From Spiribacter curvatus (GTDB lineage: Bacteria; Pseudomonadota; Gammaproteobacteria; Nitrococcales; Nitrococcaceae), in the NCBI RefSeq assembly GCF_000485905.1, contig NC_022664.1, positions 1,862,632-1,926,631 on the forward strand: 64,000 nucleotides of DNA, in the 5' to 3' direction. The notes under the pieces are model-generated. The model was given only the letters and a program-made list of their open reading frames with translations. It did not search any database and was not told the DNA's origin. The translations under genes were made by a program, and so were the position numbers. Shown piece by piece: positions 1-9,076 of this stretch (position 1 is the first letter of the stretch; each line of letters begins with the position of its first letter).

Positions 1-244
1 CCCAGCGAACCATGCCGGCGACGCCCCGGGTCGAGCGGATCGGCGCCCAGTTCTCGGTGAGATCGTCGAGATGGACGAACAGATAGCGCGGGAACAGCGA
101 TTCGATCAGCGTCGTCATGCCCCCCGAGCGCTTGCGGCGCACACGGTGTTTAGGCCGGAACACCTCAAACGCCTGATGGTCGAGGTGCAGCTCGGCGCGC
201 TCATCCTCGCGCGGTTTACAGTAGATGGCATACCAGCGTTTCAA
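1..244 (-). CDS. RfaH/NusG-like transcription antiterminator (N-terminal part, cut by window edge)
   Basis: The first 81 codons of a minus-strand gene that runs off the left edge. The protein opens [13 protein letters not shown] and continues through [13 protein letters not shown] and [11 protein letters not shown], which are the landmarks of the NusG/RfaH N-terminal domain (compare WYLLYCKR, LFPNYLFV and TRGVSHFVRF in E. coli RfaH). The start is a TTG at 244-242: an in-frame stop lies just upstream and a GGGGGA ribosome-binding site precedes it. RfaH-type proteins bind RNA polymerase paused at ops sites and promote elongation through long surface-polysaccharide operons. That fits the adjacent sugar epimerase, Wzz and phosphohexomutase genes. 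The KOW domain is outside the window, so RfaH versus another specialised NusG paralogue cannot be decided. Confidence 0.8.
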   Translation of the reverse strand, partial: MKRWYAIYCKPREDERAELHLDHQAFEVFRPKHRVRRKRSGGMTTLIESLFPRYLFVHLDDLTENWAPIRSTRGVAGMVRW

Positions 245-382
245 CGTTCGTCCCCCGGACGTTCAGTCCGTGAACATTCGATGGCGGCAATATGCCGGGC
301 GACGAGCGGTATAACAACCCCCACCCTCGGCCCGCCCGCCCCCACTGGCGAGTCACGGCACCAGCCGGTATCGTTCGTGGCC

Positions 383-1405
383 ATGAAGATTCTTGTCACC
401 GGCGCCGCGGGGTTCATCGGCTATCACACCTGCGAACAGCTCCTTGCCCGCGGCGATACCGTGGTGGGGCTCGACAACCTCAACGATTACTACGATGTCA
501 GCCTTAAAAAAGCACGCCTGGCGCGTCTGATGGCCCACGAGGGCGACGGGCCCGGCGGTTTCCGATTTGAGCGGCTGGATCTGGCCGACGCGCCGGCCAT
601 GCGGGCGCTGTTCGAGCGCGAGGGCTTTGATCGGGTCATCAACCTGGCGGCCCAGGCGGGCGTGCGCTACTCGCTGGACAACCCCCAGGCCTATGTCGAC
701 AGCAACGTGACCGGGTTTATGAACGTGCTCGAGGGCTGTCGGCACACCGGCGTCGGGCATCTGGTCTATGCGTCCACCAGCTCAGTCTATGGCGCCAACA
801 CCCATATGCCGTTCACCGAGCATGAGCCCGCCGACCATCCGCTGGCCATTTACGGTGCGACCAAACGCGCCAATGAGCTGATGAGCCACAGCTACGCGCA
901 CCTCTTTGGCCTGCCCTGCACCGGGCTGCGGTTTTTTACCGTCTATGGCCCCTGGGGCCGTCCCGACATGGCGCTGTTCCTGTTCACCCGAAAGATCCTC
1001 GCCGGCGAGCCCATCGAGGTGTTCAACCACGGCCATCACCAGCGGGATTTCACCTTTGTCGAGGACATTGCCGAGGGCGTGGTCCGCGCCTGCGACGAGC
1101 CCGCCACCGGCAACCCGGACTGGGACAGCAACGCCCCCGACCCGGCCACCAGCACCGCACCGTGGCGGTTGTTCAATATCGGCAATAACCAGCCCGTGCA
1201 GCTGCTCGACTACATCCGCGTCCTCGAGGAATGCCTCGGCCGACGCGCTGAAATGCAGATGCGCCCGCTGCAGCCCGGCGACGTGCCCGACACCTGGGCG
1301 AGCGCCGACGACCTCAAGAACGCCGTCGGCTATCAGCCCTCCACCCCGGTGGAAGAGGGCGTGCGCCGCTTCGTGGACTGGTACCGGGACTACTATCAGG
1401 TCTGA
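383..1405 (+). CDS. NAD-dependent UDP-sugar 4-epimerase (UDP-glucuronate epimerase type)
   Basis: A 340-residue extended short-chain dehydrogenase. It has the N-terminal Rossmann motif GAAGFIGYH, the substrate-side serines STSSVYG, and the catalytic YGATK (YxxxK). The pattern [17 protein letters not shown] after the cofactor loop is typical of UDP-glucuronate 4-epimerases (CapI/LspL/WbpP group), which make UDP-galacturonate or related sugars for capsule or exopolysaccharide. The ATG at 383 was chosen because it places the nucleotide-binding motif at residue 7; the open frame extends upstream to 71 without homology. It diverges from the RfaH-like gene and converges with the Wzz gene, overlapping its end by 10 bases. 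Exact substrate is inferred from motifs only. Confidence 0.88.
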   Translation: MKILVTGAAGFIGYHTCEQLLARGDTVVGLDNLNDYYDVSLKKARLARLMAHEGDGPGGFRFERLDLADAPAMRALFEREGFDRVINLAAQAGVRYSLDNPQAYVDSNVTGFMNVLEGCRHTGVGHLVYASTSSVYGANTHMPFTEHEPADHPLAIYGATKRANELMSHSYAHLFGLPCTGLRFFTVYGPWGRPDMALFLFTRKILAGEPIEVFNHGHHQRDFTFVEDIAEGVVRACDEPATGNPDWDSNAPDPATSTAPWRLFNIGNNQPVQLLDYIRVLEECLGRRAEMQMRPLQPGDVPDTWASADDLKNAVGYQPSTPVEEGVRRFVDWYRDYYQV

Positions 1406-2817
1406 TCCGCGTCCGGTTGCTCGCGATACGCGCGCGCATTGGCGAGAAATTCGCGGATGAACGCGGCAAACACGCCCAGCATCAGGCCAAGGATGGCGCC
1501 CAGGGCAAGAATAAGGCGGGTACTCGCGTTCGTAGGCTGAAGCGAGCGACTTGCTATGAAGCTGGCTTCAGTGGGTTGAATGTTTTCTAAGCGCCCCTGG
1601 ACGTTGGCAATTTCTCGCTGCCTGTTGGCGATATCGTTTTCGCGCTCGGCCTCCATGCGCTGGAGTGCGGCTCGCTGTTCACTGACCGTGCGCTGCTGTT
1701 CGCGAATCTGACGGTCAAAGCGCGCCATAAGATCCTCCTGCTCCTCCCGTATCTGCGCCTTGATGTCACGCTGTTCATCCTTCGTGCGCTCCATTTCGCT
1801 GATGCGGTTCTGGAGGTCTTTGCGACGTTCATCCAGGTCGAACCGCCGTTCGTCGATCAGCTGATCCAAACGCTGCTGCAAAGCACTCACCTCCTGGGAG
1901 CCCATGAATAGCCCGAGTAGACCTTCATCACTCCCGCCTCGGAGTCCACGTCGCTGAGTCTCGCGCAAATCGGCTAACAGATTCCGGGTGGTTGATATCC
2001 GTTCATCCAACACATCAGCACGTTCATCGAGCCGGTCAAGACGGGCCTGTGCTGACTCCTGCTGGTCATTCGCTTTAGCGATTGCACGATCCGCGCTCCT
2101 TATCCGTGAGCGCAGCTCCAGCTCTCGCTCATCACGGGCCGTCTGGAGGCTCTCAATCTGATCCTCAGCAGCGGCTATCGCGCGTTCCCGCTGTCCGCGC
2201 CTTGCCCTGAGCACTCGCTCATCTCGGGTCAATTCCAACTCATCCTCGAGAGAGCTCTGCTGACGATCCAAATCGTTGCGCAGCGCCTGAATATCACGTT
2301 GTTGTATTTGCTCTAACCGATTAAGCACCAAGCTGTGGAGCTGTGAGATCTCTCCACCTCTCTCTAAACCTCCTGAAGAGGTAAGTAGCACGATAGAGCT
2401 CTCTTCTTCACCCGCAAGAGAAACATCGGGCACTCCACCGGACTCATCGCCGAGCTCTTCTGCCAGCTCAGCGCGAGCAGTGGGCACAATAGTATTGTTC
2501 AGCCGGCTCCGTGTCTGAGCCGGTGTTTCGACAAGACGGGACTCCCCTTCATCATTCTCACCGGCAGGCAACCGCCCAATTTCGATCGCACTGGTGTATT
2601 CATACACAGGCTCCCTCGTCGTCGCATAAACAAGCGACAACGCAACCACAACCGCAGCGACCCCAAGAATCAGATACTTTTGTCGCACCAACAGATTCCA
2701 AAGATCATAGAGACTGATTTCATCGTCCGCCGGATAGGGTCCTGCAATGGGGAAATCCGTTTCCTGCGTCCGGCGATTGGCGGGGTAGCGACCCTCCGTT
2801 CCTTGCTCGTCAGTCAT
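1396..2817 (-). CDS. Wzz/GumC-type polysaccharide chain-length determinant protein
   Basis: A 473-residue inner-membrane protein with the Wzz layout. A short cytoplasmic tail with [17 protein letters not shown] leads into a transmembrane helix (about residues 52-67). A very long, charged coiled coil rich in R, E, Q and L follows (about 170-415), and a second transmembrane helix near the C terminus contains [15 protein letters not shown]. Such co-polymerases set the modal length of polysaccharide made by Wzy-dependent machinery. No tyrosine-kinase domain is attached. Base composition differs from the flanking genes: many A/T-ending codons and runs such as TCTCTCTAAACCTCCTG, suggesting acquisition by transfer, as is common in polysaccharide loci. 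It converges on the epimerase gene with a 10-base overlap. Confidence 0.85.
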   Translation of the reverse strand: MTDEQGTEGRYPANRRTQETDFPIAGPYPADDEISLYDLWNLLVRQKYLILGVAAVVVALSLVYATTREPVYEYTSAIEIGRLPAGENDEGESRLVETPAQTRSRLNNTIVPTARAELAEELGDESGGVPDVSLAGEEESSIVLLTSSGGLERGGEISQLHSLVLNRLEQIQQRDIQALRNDLDRQQSSLEDELELTRDERVLRARRGQRERAIAAAEDQIESLQTARDERELELRSRIRSADRAIAKANDQQESAQARLDRLDERADVLDERISTTRNLLADLRETQRRGLRGGSDEGLLGLFMGSQEVSALQQRLDQLIDERRFDLDERRKDLQNRISEMERTKDEQRDIKAQIREEQEDLMARFDRQIREQQRTVSEQRAALQRMEAERENDIANRQREIANVQGRLENIQPTEASFIASRSLQPTNASTRLILALGAILGLMLGVFAAFIREFLANARAYREQPDADQT

Positions 2818-2839
2818 TACTCTTGACTCTCCCTGAGTA

Positions 2840-4642
2840 TCAGTCAGTCAGCCGATCGGCCAACGCCTTTCCGATCCGCGTCAACCGCTCCACCGCCTCG
2901 GCCCGCTCCGCTGCCAGATCCGCACTGCCCGGATCACCGAGATACTCCAGATAGATCTTGAGCTTGGGCTCGGTCCCGCTCGGGCGGATGCTGACATGGC
3001 AGTGGCCGGCAAGGTCGAACTGGATCAGGTCATTGGCGGGCAGCGGGATGGGCTCGGGGTCGCTGCCATCCGGGGCATGGCGCTCAGCCGCGCGATAGTC
3101 ATGCACGCGGTGCACGGCCAGCCCGGCGATGTCGGTGGGCGGCGCCTGCCGCAGCTCACGCAGCCCGGCCGCCATGCGGGTATGGGCATCCCCGCCCTCG
3201 AGCTTGAGGTTCACCTGCCGGTTCACCGACAGGCCATACTGTCGATACAGACCCTGCAGGCGCGCATACAATGTCGCGCCGGCGGCGCGGGCCTCGCGGG
3301 CCATCTCGGTGACCGCGACGGCGGTGGCGATACCATCCTTGTCGCGGACCCGCGGCGTGGGACAGAAACCGATCGAATCCTCGTAGCAGTAGAGGAACCG
3401 ATCGCCCGCCGCCTCGCGCTCGAGGGCACGGTTCCAGAGCCATTTAAAGCCGGTCAGGGTCTGCTCGGCATCGATACCGCGGGCCGTGGCGATGCGCTCA
3501 AGCAGCCGCGAACTCACCACGGTGTTCATGACAAACCACCGGCCGCTGGGCGATGGGCCGGCGGTATCGATGGCCCGGGCCATCAGGTAGTCACCCAGCA
3601 GGACACCGGTCTGATCACCCATCAGCACCTGCCACTGGCCGCCGTCATCCGGCAGCGCCACGCCCAGGCGATCGCCATCCGGGTCGGTGGCCAGCGCGAT
3701 ATCCGCGTCCACGTGCTGAGCCAGTGCGATGAGCCGATCCAGCGCGCCGGGCTCTTCCGGGTTGGGGAAGCGCAGGGTGGGGAAATCCCCATCCGGGGCC
3801 GCCTGTTCGGCCACTTCATCGCACTCGATGCCGCCCTGATCCGCCAGCGCGGCCTTGACCGCATCGCCGGCGACGCCGTGCATGGCGCTATAGGCCACCC
3901 GCAGGGACGTCGACGCCGCCCCGGCCGCGGTGGCGGTCGCGGTTGCCTGGCGGTGCGCGGTGCGCAGTGCATCGCCGTGCACCCGCCAGTAGGGGCAACG
4001 CTCGCTGGCGAGCGCCTCATCGGCGCTCAGCTGCGGGATCTCGACGCCAGCGGGCAGGGCCGCCAGGGCCTGCGCGATCCGCTCGTCGGTGGGCGGGACG
4101 ATCTGCACGCCGCGCGCGCCATAGACCTTATAGCCGAGGTATTCCGGCGGGTTGTGACTGGCGGTGAGCACCAGTCCGGCGGCCGTCTGGAGCTCCAGCG
4201 CCGCGAATGCGACCAACGGCGTCGAGGCGACAGCGTCAAAGACGTGGACGCCAAAACCGGCGCCGGCGAGGGTGCGGGCCGCGGTCTCGGCCAACGCGGC
4301 AGAGCCATGGCGGGCATCATAGCCGATCACCACGCCCCGCTCCGCGGCATCGGGCACCTCGGCGCGCAACAGATCCGCGAGCACCGCGGTCACCCGCTGG
4401 ATGAGGCGATGGTTCATATGCGCGGGACCGGGGCCGTTCAGCCCGCGCAGACCGGCGGTGCCGAACCCCAGGGGCGGCTCGAAGCAGGCGCGCAGACCGG
4501 CGACGGCGTCCCCCGCCGCGCCATCACCCGCCTCGACCCGCTGGATGCGGGCATCGAGGTCGGCGCGGGTCACGGGGTCCGGATCGGCATCGCGCCAGGC
4601 CCGGGCCCGGGTCAGAAGCTCAGGCGTGGCGTCGCTATCCAT
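2840..4642 (-). CDS. Phosphohexomutase (phosphoglucomutase/phosphomannomutase family)
   Basis: A 600-residue alpha-D-phosphohexomutase interconverting hexose 6- and 1-phosphates. The active-site serine loop is [16 protein letters not shown], the metal-binding loop is DPDGDRLG, and the phosphate-binding C-terminal loop is [17 protein letters not shown]. The length of about 600 residues and the N-terminal FGTAGLRG match the long PgcA-like/eukaryotic PGM2-like branch rather than the 460-residue AlgC/ManB branch. It would supply glucose-1-P or mannose-1-P for nucleotide sugars, fitting its place beside the polysaccharide genes. Its ATG overlaps the end of gcvH by 8 bases, so it may be expressed from the gcvH transcript. 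Sugar preference cannot be read from the sequence. Confidence 0.87.
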   Translation of the reverse strand: MDSDATPELLTRARAWRDADPDPVTRADLDARIQRVEAGDGAAGDAVAGLRACFEPPLGFGTAGLRGLNGPGPAHMNHRLIQRVTAVLADLLRAEVPDAAERGVVIGYDARHGSAALAETAARTLAGAGFGVHVFDAVASTPLVAFAALELQTAAGLVLTASHNPPEYLGYKVYGARGVQIVPPTDERIAQALAALPAGVEIPQLSADEALASERCPYWRVHGDALRTAHRQATATATAAGAASTSLRVAYSAMHGVAGDAVKAALADQGGIECDEVAEQAAPDGDFPTLRFPNPEEPGALDRLIALAQHVDADIALATDPDGDRLGVALPDDGGQWQVLMGDQTGVLLGDYLMARAIDTAGPSPSGRWFVMNTVVSSRLLERIATARGIDAEQTLTGFKWLWNRALEREAAGDRFLYCYEDSIGFCPTPRVRDKDGIATAVAVTEMAREARAAGATLYARLQGLYRQYGLSVNRQVNLKLEGGDAHTRMAAGLRELRQAPPTDIAGLAVHRVHDYRAAERHAPDGSDPEPIPLPANDLIQFDLAGHCHVSIRPSGTEPKLKIYLEYLGDPGSADLAAERAEAVERLTRIGKALADRLTD

Positions 4643-5030
4643 TGGCGTCGTCGATCAGCTCGGCGTAGCCATCGGCGTCGAGCAGTTCACCCAGCGACCC
4701 GACATCCACCATGCGCATGGTGAAAAGCCAGCCCTCGCCGTAGGGATCGGTGTTGACCTGCTCGGGGTCGTCGGTCACCGCCTCGTTGACCGCGATGATC
4801 TCGCCGTCCACCGGGGCATAGATATCCGAGGCGGCCTTGACCGACTCCACCACCGCGCAGGCGGCGCCGGCCTCGACCGTGCCTTCCTCCGCTGGCAGCT
4901 GGACGAACACCAGATCGCCCAGCTCGGCCTGGGCATGATCGGTGATCCCCACGGTGACCACGCCGTCACCCTCATCACGCAGCCATTCATGGGTCTGCGC
5001 GTAGCGCAGATCCGCCGGAATCTCACTCAT
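4635..5030 (-). CDS. gcvH: Glycine cleavage system H protein
   Basis: A 131-residue lipoyl carrier that shuttles the aminomethyl group between the P and T proteins of the glycine cleavage complex. The lipoylation site sits in [18 protein letters not shown], with the modified lysine in ESVKA. The N terminus ([18 protein letters not shown]) and C terminus are complete and the length is normal. An AGGAG ribosome-binding site lies 8 bases before the ATG. In E. coli the corresponding stretch is ubiH-visC-gcvT-gcvH-gcvP; here ubiI/visC and gcvT are missing between ubiH and gcvH, and gcvP does not follow. Either the partners are encoded elsewhere or the H protein serves mainly as a lipoyl donor. Confidence 0.96.
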   Translation of the reverse strand: MSEIPADLRYAQTHEWLRDEGDGVVTVGITDHAQAELGDLVFVQLPAEEGTVEAGAACAVVESVKAASDIYAPVDGEIIAVNEAVTDDPEQVNTDPYGEGWLFTMRMVDVGSLGELLDADGYAELIDDANG

Positions 5031-5062
5031 TCAATCATCTCCTGTTGCGGGTCCTGCAGCGG

Positions 5063-6298
5063 CTAATCCCGGCACAGGGGCGGCAGTTCCCCCGCCGCAC
5101 CGGTGCCCTGCTTGAGCAGCAACCGCCGCGCCGGTGGGCACAGATCCAGTGCCGTCAGGCCGATGTTACGGATCGCCGCGAGCGGCGGCGAGGCGTTCGA
5201 GAAAAGCCGCACCAGCCCGTCGGTAAAGCCAAAGGTGCGTCGATAGTCGCTCTGCCGCGACTGGGCGTAGGCGGCGAGGCGCGCGTCATCGCCCGGATCA
5301 CCGCCGCCGCTCAGGCCGTCCGCCAGCGCCGCGACGTCGCGCAGGGCCAGGTTGAGGCCCTGGCCACCCACCGGGTGCAGCGCGTGAGCGGCGTTGCCAA
5401 GGATGACCGCGCGGTCGATGGCAAACGCCTCGGCGGTGACGGCCTTGAGCGGATAGACATGGCGCTCGCCCACCGCCTCGAGGCGACCCAGCCGCCAGCC
5501 GAACGCCTGCTGCAGGCGCTCGAGGAAGGCCGCATCGCTGGCGTCCTCGGCCATCGCGCGGGCATCGTCGGTGGCGAGCGGCCAGACGATCGACACGCTG
5601 CCCGCGCTCGCCGGCAGGACCGCCAGGGGCCCCTCCGGCGTAAAGCGCTCGTAGGCGACGCCGTTGTGCGCGAGCTCGGCGCGGACGTTGGCGATGATCG
5701 CGCTCTGGCCGTAATCGCGCGTCTGGGTGTGGATACCGAGCGCCTCGCGGGTCGCCGACTGCACCCCGTCCGCCACCACCAGCAGTCGTGTGGTCAGGGT
5801 CTGCTCACCGGCATCGGTCGTGATGCGCACCTTGCGGCCGATCATCCGCGCGGCCTCGTCGTCACCGTCGGCGGCGTACTGCGGGTGGCTGTCGATGATC
5901 CGGGCCGGGCAGTAGAGGCTCGCCGCCTCGGCCATGGCGGGCCGCAGGGCGGCGCCAAGGACCCGGTTGGGGGCGACATGGCCCAGCGCCGGCAGCCCCT
6001 CCGCCTCGGCGCTCAGCCGGGTGAAGCCGCCGTGGCCGCGATCGGAGACATGGATGCGCTGGATCGGTTCAACGCCCGGCTCGATGGCCGACCATAGTCC
6101 GAGGTTGGTGAAAAACCGCCGCGAAGTGGGGGCGAGCGCGGTATGCCGCTCGTCAAAGCTCGGCTGACCGTCGGACTGCGGGGGCACTGGCTCGACCACC
6201 GCCACGGCCAGGCCACTGCCGCGCAGCGCCACCGCGAGGCTCGCGCCCACGAGACCACCACCGGCGATCAGCACATCATAGGAATGATCGGATGACAT
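5063..6298 (-). CDS. ubiH: FAD-dependent ubiquinone-biosynthesis monooxygenase (UbiH/UbiF/COQ6 family)
   Basis: A 411-residue class A flavoprotein hydroxylase of the ubiquinone pathway. Dinucleotide-binding motif AGGGLVGASLAVAL lies at the N terminus, and the second FAD motif, VILGNAAHALHPVGGQGLNL, near residue 290. The GNAAHxLHPVxGQGxNL form is specific to the UbiH/UbiF/UbiI group. Gene order ygfB-pepP-ubiH points to UbiH (C4/C6 ring hydroxylation step) rather than UbiF. The start ATG at 6298 is preferred over an in-frame ATG at 6361, because family members begin a few residues before the Rossmann motif. It lies in one minus-strand operon with pepP (72-base gap) and gcvH downstream. Confidence 0.9.
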   Translation of the reverse strand: MSSDHSYDVLIAGGGLVGASLAVALRGSGLAVAVVEPVPPQSDGQPSFDERHTALAPTSRRFFTNLGLWSAIEPGVEPIQRIHVSDRGHGGFTRLSAEAEGLPALGHVAPNRVLGAALRPAMAEAASLYCPARIIDSHPQYAADGDDEAARMIGRKVRITTDAGEQTLTTRLLVVADGVQSATREALGIHTQTRDYGQSAIIANVRAELAHNGVAYERFTPEGPLAVLPASAGSVSIVWPLATDDARAMAEDASDAAFLERLQQAFGWRLGRLEAVGERHVYPLKAVTAEAFAIDRAVILGNAAHALHPVGGQGLNLALRDVAALADGLSGGGDPGDDARLAAYAQSRQSDYRRTFGFTDGLVRLFSNASPPLAAIRNIGLTALDLCPPARRLLLKQGTGAAGELPPLCRD

Positions 6299-6370
6299 CG
6301 GCGCGCCTCCCCGCAACCCAGCAATACCGCGATGATACGCCCCGGTGGGGCGGGCGACCACTGACCGGAA

Positions 6371-7681
6371 TCAGGCCATCGCCGCCTCGATGGCCTCGAC
6401 CGACTTCGGCACCGCGGCGGTGAGGTTTTCATGACCATCGCCGGTGACCACGCAGTCATCCTCGATGCGCACGCCAATGCCCTGCCAGCGGGCGTCCACC
6501 GGACTGCCCGGCGGGATGTAGAGCCCCGGCTCCACCGTCACCACCATACCGGGCGCCAGGGTCAGCCATTCGCCGTCGCGGCGATAGCCACCGACGTCGT
6601 GCACATCCATCCCCAGCCAGTGACCGGTGCGATGCATGAAATAGCGCCGGTAATCGCCCGACTCGATCAACGCATCGACCTCGCCCTCCAGCAGGCCCAG
6701 ATCCACCATGCCCTCGACCAGCACCCGGGTGGCGGCCTCGTGGGCGGCGTTGAAGGTCTCGCCCGGGCGGACCCGCTCGAGGGCCGCCTGCTGGGCGGCC
6801 AGCACCACCTCGTAGACCACGCGCTGCGCGTCACTGAAGCGCCCGTTCACCGGCACGGTCCGGGTGATGTCGGCGGCATAGCCATCGAGCTCGACACCGG
6901 CATCCACCAGCAGCAGATCGCCATCACGCAGGGCATCACCGTTGGCGATGTAGTGGAGCACACAGGCATTGGCGCCGCCGCCGACAATGATCGGATAGGC
7001 CGGCTCGCCATTATGGCGGCGGAAATCGTAGAGCAGCCCCGCCTCGACCTCGTACTCCGCCATACCGGGGCGCAGGGTCTCCATCAATCGGGTATGGGCG
7101 GCGGCGGAGATCCGCGCGGCCTCGCCCATGCGCTCGATCTCGGCGGGGGATTTCACCTGGCGCAGGGCATGGACCAGCGGATCCAGCGCCTCGTAGGCCT
7201 GTGGGGCATCGTCACCGCGCTGGGCCCGGGCCCGCTCGACCCAGCCGATCAGACGCTGATCGAAGGCCTCATCATCACCCAGTCGGCAGTAGAGCCGCCG
7301 GCGGCCTGCCATCAGCCCGGGCAGGACGGCGTCGATCTCGTCAATGGGATAGGCCGCATCGGCGCCGTATTCCTCGACCGCAGCGGTCTGCCCGATGGTC
7401 CGTCCCTCCCAGGTCTCGCGCTGCGGATCACGCTCGCGGGAGAACAGAATGAACGATCCCGCCGTGCGACCGGGGATCAGCACGGCGATGGCGTCGGGCT
7501 CGATGAAGCCGGTGAGATAGCGGAAGTCGCTGTCCTGCCGGAACGGGTAGTCGACGTCGCGATTGCGCGGGCGCATCGATGCGCCGGCGATCACGGCGAG
7601 CGCGTCATCCCCCATCCGCTGCATGAGGGCGTCGCGGTGACGGGCGGTTTCAGTGGCATCCATGGCGATCGGCTCCGGCAT
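6371..7681 (-). CDS. pepP: Xaa-Pro aminopeptidase P
   Basis: A 436-residue metallopeptidase of the pita-bread fold that removes N-terminal residues preceding proline. The five metal ligands are visible: two aspartates in LLVDAGVELDGYAADITRT, a histidine in the HRTGHWLGMDVHDVG stretch, and glutamates in VTVEPGLYIP and GVRIEDD. The N-terminal creatinase-like domain (RDALMQRMGDDALAVIAGA) is intact. The start overlaps the ygfB stop as ATGA, indicating translational coupling; an internal ATG seven residues in is a less likely start. It belongs to the conserved ygfB-pepP-ubiH unit. Confidence 0.95.
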   Translation of the reverse strand: MPEPIAMDATETARHRDALMQRMGDDALAVIAGASMRPRNRDVDYPFRQDSDFRYLTGFIEPDAIAVLIPGRTAGSFILFSRERDPQRETWEGRTIGQTAAVEEYGADAAYPIDEIDAVLPGLMAGRRRLYCRLGDDEAFDQRLIGWVERARAQRGDDAPQAYEALDPLVHALRQVKSPAEIERMGEAARISAAAHTRLMETLRPGMAEYEVEAGLLYDFRRHNGEPAYPIIVGGGANACVLHYIANGDALRDGDLLLVDAGVELDGYAADITRTVPVNGRFSDAQRVVYEVVLAAQQAALERVRPGETFNAAHEAATRVLVEGMVDLGLLEGEVDALIESGDYRRYFMHRTGHWLGMDVHDVGGYRRDGEWLTLAPGMVVTVEPGLYIPPGSPVDARWQGIGVRIEDDCVVTGDGHENLTAAVPKSVEAIEAAMA

Positions 7682-8268
7682 CAGTGGAGCAGGTCAGGGT
7701 CGGCGCGGTCCCCCGCATCCACCGGCTGGGCCGAGGAGGGCAGTGCGGTGTGCTCGCGCACCAGCAGCGTCGCCGCGCGCAGATACTCCACCAGCTCGGT
7801 ATAGGCGATCTCGGTGTCCTCATCGACCGCCGAGTCGTGGTCGATGCGCGCGATCTCGGTGAGGTCATTGATCACCTCGTTGGCCTCACGCGGCAGCTTG
7901 GCCGGGTCGTGGCTGCCCGCGACGCCGATGCCAAACAGAAACCCCTCGCACCACTGCCCGAGCGCAGCGGCGCGCAGGCTGATGGGCTCATCATCGTCGG
8001 GGAGCAGCGGCTCGAACTCGAGGCTGTCGTTCTCGAGCCGGTCGCGGGTGTCCTGATAGAGCGCGGTCAGCGCCTCGAGGACGTCCCGCGCCGGCTCACC
8101 CTTGGGCGACAGGCCATCGAGGACCTGGGCGATCCATTGCGCCGCCTCCGGGGTCTCGGGGCTGCAGAATAACCCGCAGAGCATGCCCTGCGCCTCGGCG
8201 GCGGAGATTTCGGCGTCGACGCCCGCCAGCGCCGCCACCACTTCGGTATAGCGTTCAGATTGACTCAT
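7681..8268 (-). CDS. ygfB: YgfB/YecA (UPF0149) family protein
   Basis: A 195-residue all-alpha UPF0149 protein, with the recognisable segments MLCGLFCSPETPEAAQWIAQVLDG and LGQWCEGFLFGIGVAG. The E. coli counterpart precedes pepP in the same way. In Pseudomonas YgfB has been linked to regulation of ampDh3, but the molecular role is otherwise poorly known. An ATG at 8274 lies between the probable -10 element (8276-8281, TAGACT on this strand) and the expected transcript start near 8269. I therefore prefer the ATG at 8268; translation would then start almost at the 5' end of the mRNA. It shares a 35-base gap with the divergent ZapB-like gene. Confidence 0.9.
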   Translation of the reverse strand: MSQSERYTEVVAALAGVDAEISAAEAQGMLCGLFCSPETPEAAQWIAQVLDGLSPKGEPARDVLEALTALYQDTRDRLENDSLEFEPLLPDDDEPISLRAAALGQWCEGFLFGIGVAGSHDPAKLPREANEVINDLTEIARIDHDSAVDEDTEIAYTELVEYLRAATLLVREHTALPSSAQPVDAGDRADPDLLH

Positions 8269-8275
8269 GGGCATC

Positions 8276-8297
8276 AGTCTAGCATTGCTGCTAGACT
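8276..8297. promoter_or_regulatory. Back-to-back promoters built on a perfect inverted repeat
   Basis: AGTCTAGCA TTGC TGCTAGACT is a perfect 9-base inverted repeat with a 4-base centre, filling the 35-base gap between ygfB (minus) and the ZapB-like gene (plus). Each arm reads TGCTAGACT outward, i.e. an extended -10 (TGn) followed by TAGACT. No good -35 hexamer is present. It can be read as two face-away extended -10 promoters, or as an operator for a dimeric repressor. Confidence 0.5.
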
Positions 8298-8309
8298 CAG
8301 AGGGCGTTC

Positions 8310-8543
8310 ATGGGGGCATTGCAAGTGGTTGATTCCGTTAGCGAACAGACGGCACGGCTGGAACAGCGCGTGGAGCGGCTGATCAAGCTCTGCGAGCAGC
8401 TGCGTGATGAGAACCGCGTGCTGCTGCGCACCCAGGAGTCGCTCAACGCCGAGCGCGCCGCGCTGCGGGAGAAAAACGACACCGCCCGCACCCGCATCGA
8501 GGCCATGATCAGTCGGCTGAAGGCCTTGGAGCAGGACGGATGA
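8310..8543 (+). CDS. ZapB-like small coiled-coil protein (TIGR02449 type)
   Basis: A 77-residue, highly charged protein predicted to be almost entirely coiled coil (heptads through RLEQRVERLIKLCEQLRDEN). It lies directly upstream of zapA and overlaps it by 4 bases (ATGA), so the two are translationally coupled. Proteins of this size and type are found beside zapA in many gammaproteobacteria. A role in the ZapA-FtsZ ring is suggested by position and by analogy with ZapB, not by recognisable catalytic residues. The probable promoter is TGCTAGACT at 8289-8297, giving a very short leader that contains AGAGGG. Confidence 0.75.
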   Translation: MGALQVVDSVSEQTARLEQRVERLIKLCEQLRDENRVLLRTQESLNAERAALREKNDTARTRIEAMISRLKALEQDG

Positions 8544-8854
8544 GCGAACCGGTCAAGGTCAGCATTCTCGATCGCGACTTCATGGTGGCGGCACCGGAGG
8601 GATCGCATGATGGCCTGCGCGCATCGGCCCGCCAGCTCGATGCGCGGATGCGCGAGATCCGTGACAGCGGCAAGGTGGTGGGGACCGACCGAATCGCCAT
8701 CATGGCGGCCCTCAACATCACCCACGAGCTACTCGAGGCCCAGGCTCAGCGCCGTGATGCCGAGGGGGTCGCCGAGCGGCTGAAGGCACTGGACGCACGC
8801 ATCGATGATTACCTCGAGAGCGTCGAGATCCCGGCAGAGCTTCGCCGGCGCTAG
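8540..8854 (+). CDS. zapA: Cell division protein ZapA
   Basis: A 104-residue ZapA. The N-terminal domain KVSILDRDFMVAAPEGSHDGLRASARQLD matches the family's KVxIxGxxYxVxxPxxxxxxLxxAAxxLD pattern, followed by a dimerising coiled coil (RIAIMAALNITHELLEAQAQ). ZapA binds FtsZ and bundles protofilaments at mid-cell. It overlaps the upstream coiled-coil gene and is followed by 6S RNA and fau, the classical gammaproteobacterial order zapA-ssrS-fau. Confidence 0.95.
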   Translation: MSEPVKVSILDRDFMVAAPEGSHDGLRASARQLDARMREIRDSGKVVGTDRIAIMAALNITHELLEAQAQRRDAEGVAERLKALDARIDDYLESVEIPAELRRR

Positions 8855-8885
8855 ACGCGGCGCAGGCAGGGATGCAGACTGTGTT

Positions 8886-9076
8886 CCGGGTTCCTGTGAT
8901 GGCCGATACCGGGCCTATGCATTCTTGACCCTACAATCATGCGCCTCAGGGGAGGTGCTGTAGTGCCGTTGGTGTGCATGTCCGCCCTGTGCGGAAAGCC
9001 TAAGGCGTCATTCGACCTCCCCGACCTGAACCAAAGGGTTCAAGGGCGTTGCCCGAACGGCATTGCGGGAATCCAC
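8886..9076 (+). ncRNA. ssrS: 6S RNA
   Basis: The conserved 6S core is present. GGTGTGCATGTCCGCCC..GCGGAAAGCCTAAG at about 8970-9004 corresponds to the E. coli GGTGAGCATGCTCGGTCCGTCCGAGAAGCCTTA region, and CCTGAACCAAAGGGTTCAAGG at 9025-9045 matches its CTTGAACCAAGGGTTCAAGG hairpin. A long closing stem, 8888-8904 with 9059-9074 (about 16 pairs including G-U), frames a central bubble. 6S RNA mimics an open promoter and sequesters sigma-70 RNA polymerase. Ends are estimated from the closing stem and could be off by about 10 bases. The position between zapA and fau is the standard one. Confidence 0.88.

Noticed and set aside
245..382. ops/JUMPstart antitermination element between the RfaH-like gene and the epimerase
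   Set aside because: Only a partial GCGGTA match near 306-311; the full GGCGGTAGC core is missing.
8932..8937. TACAAT taken as the -10 promoter of 6S RNA
   Set aside because: It lies inside the 6S RNA itself once the closing stem 8888-8904/9059-9074 is recognised.
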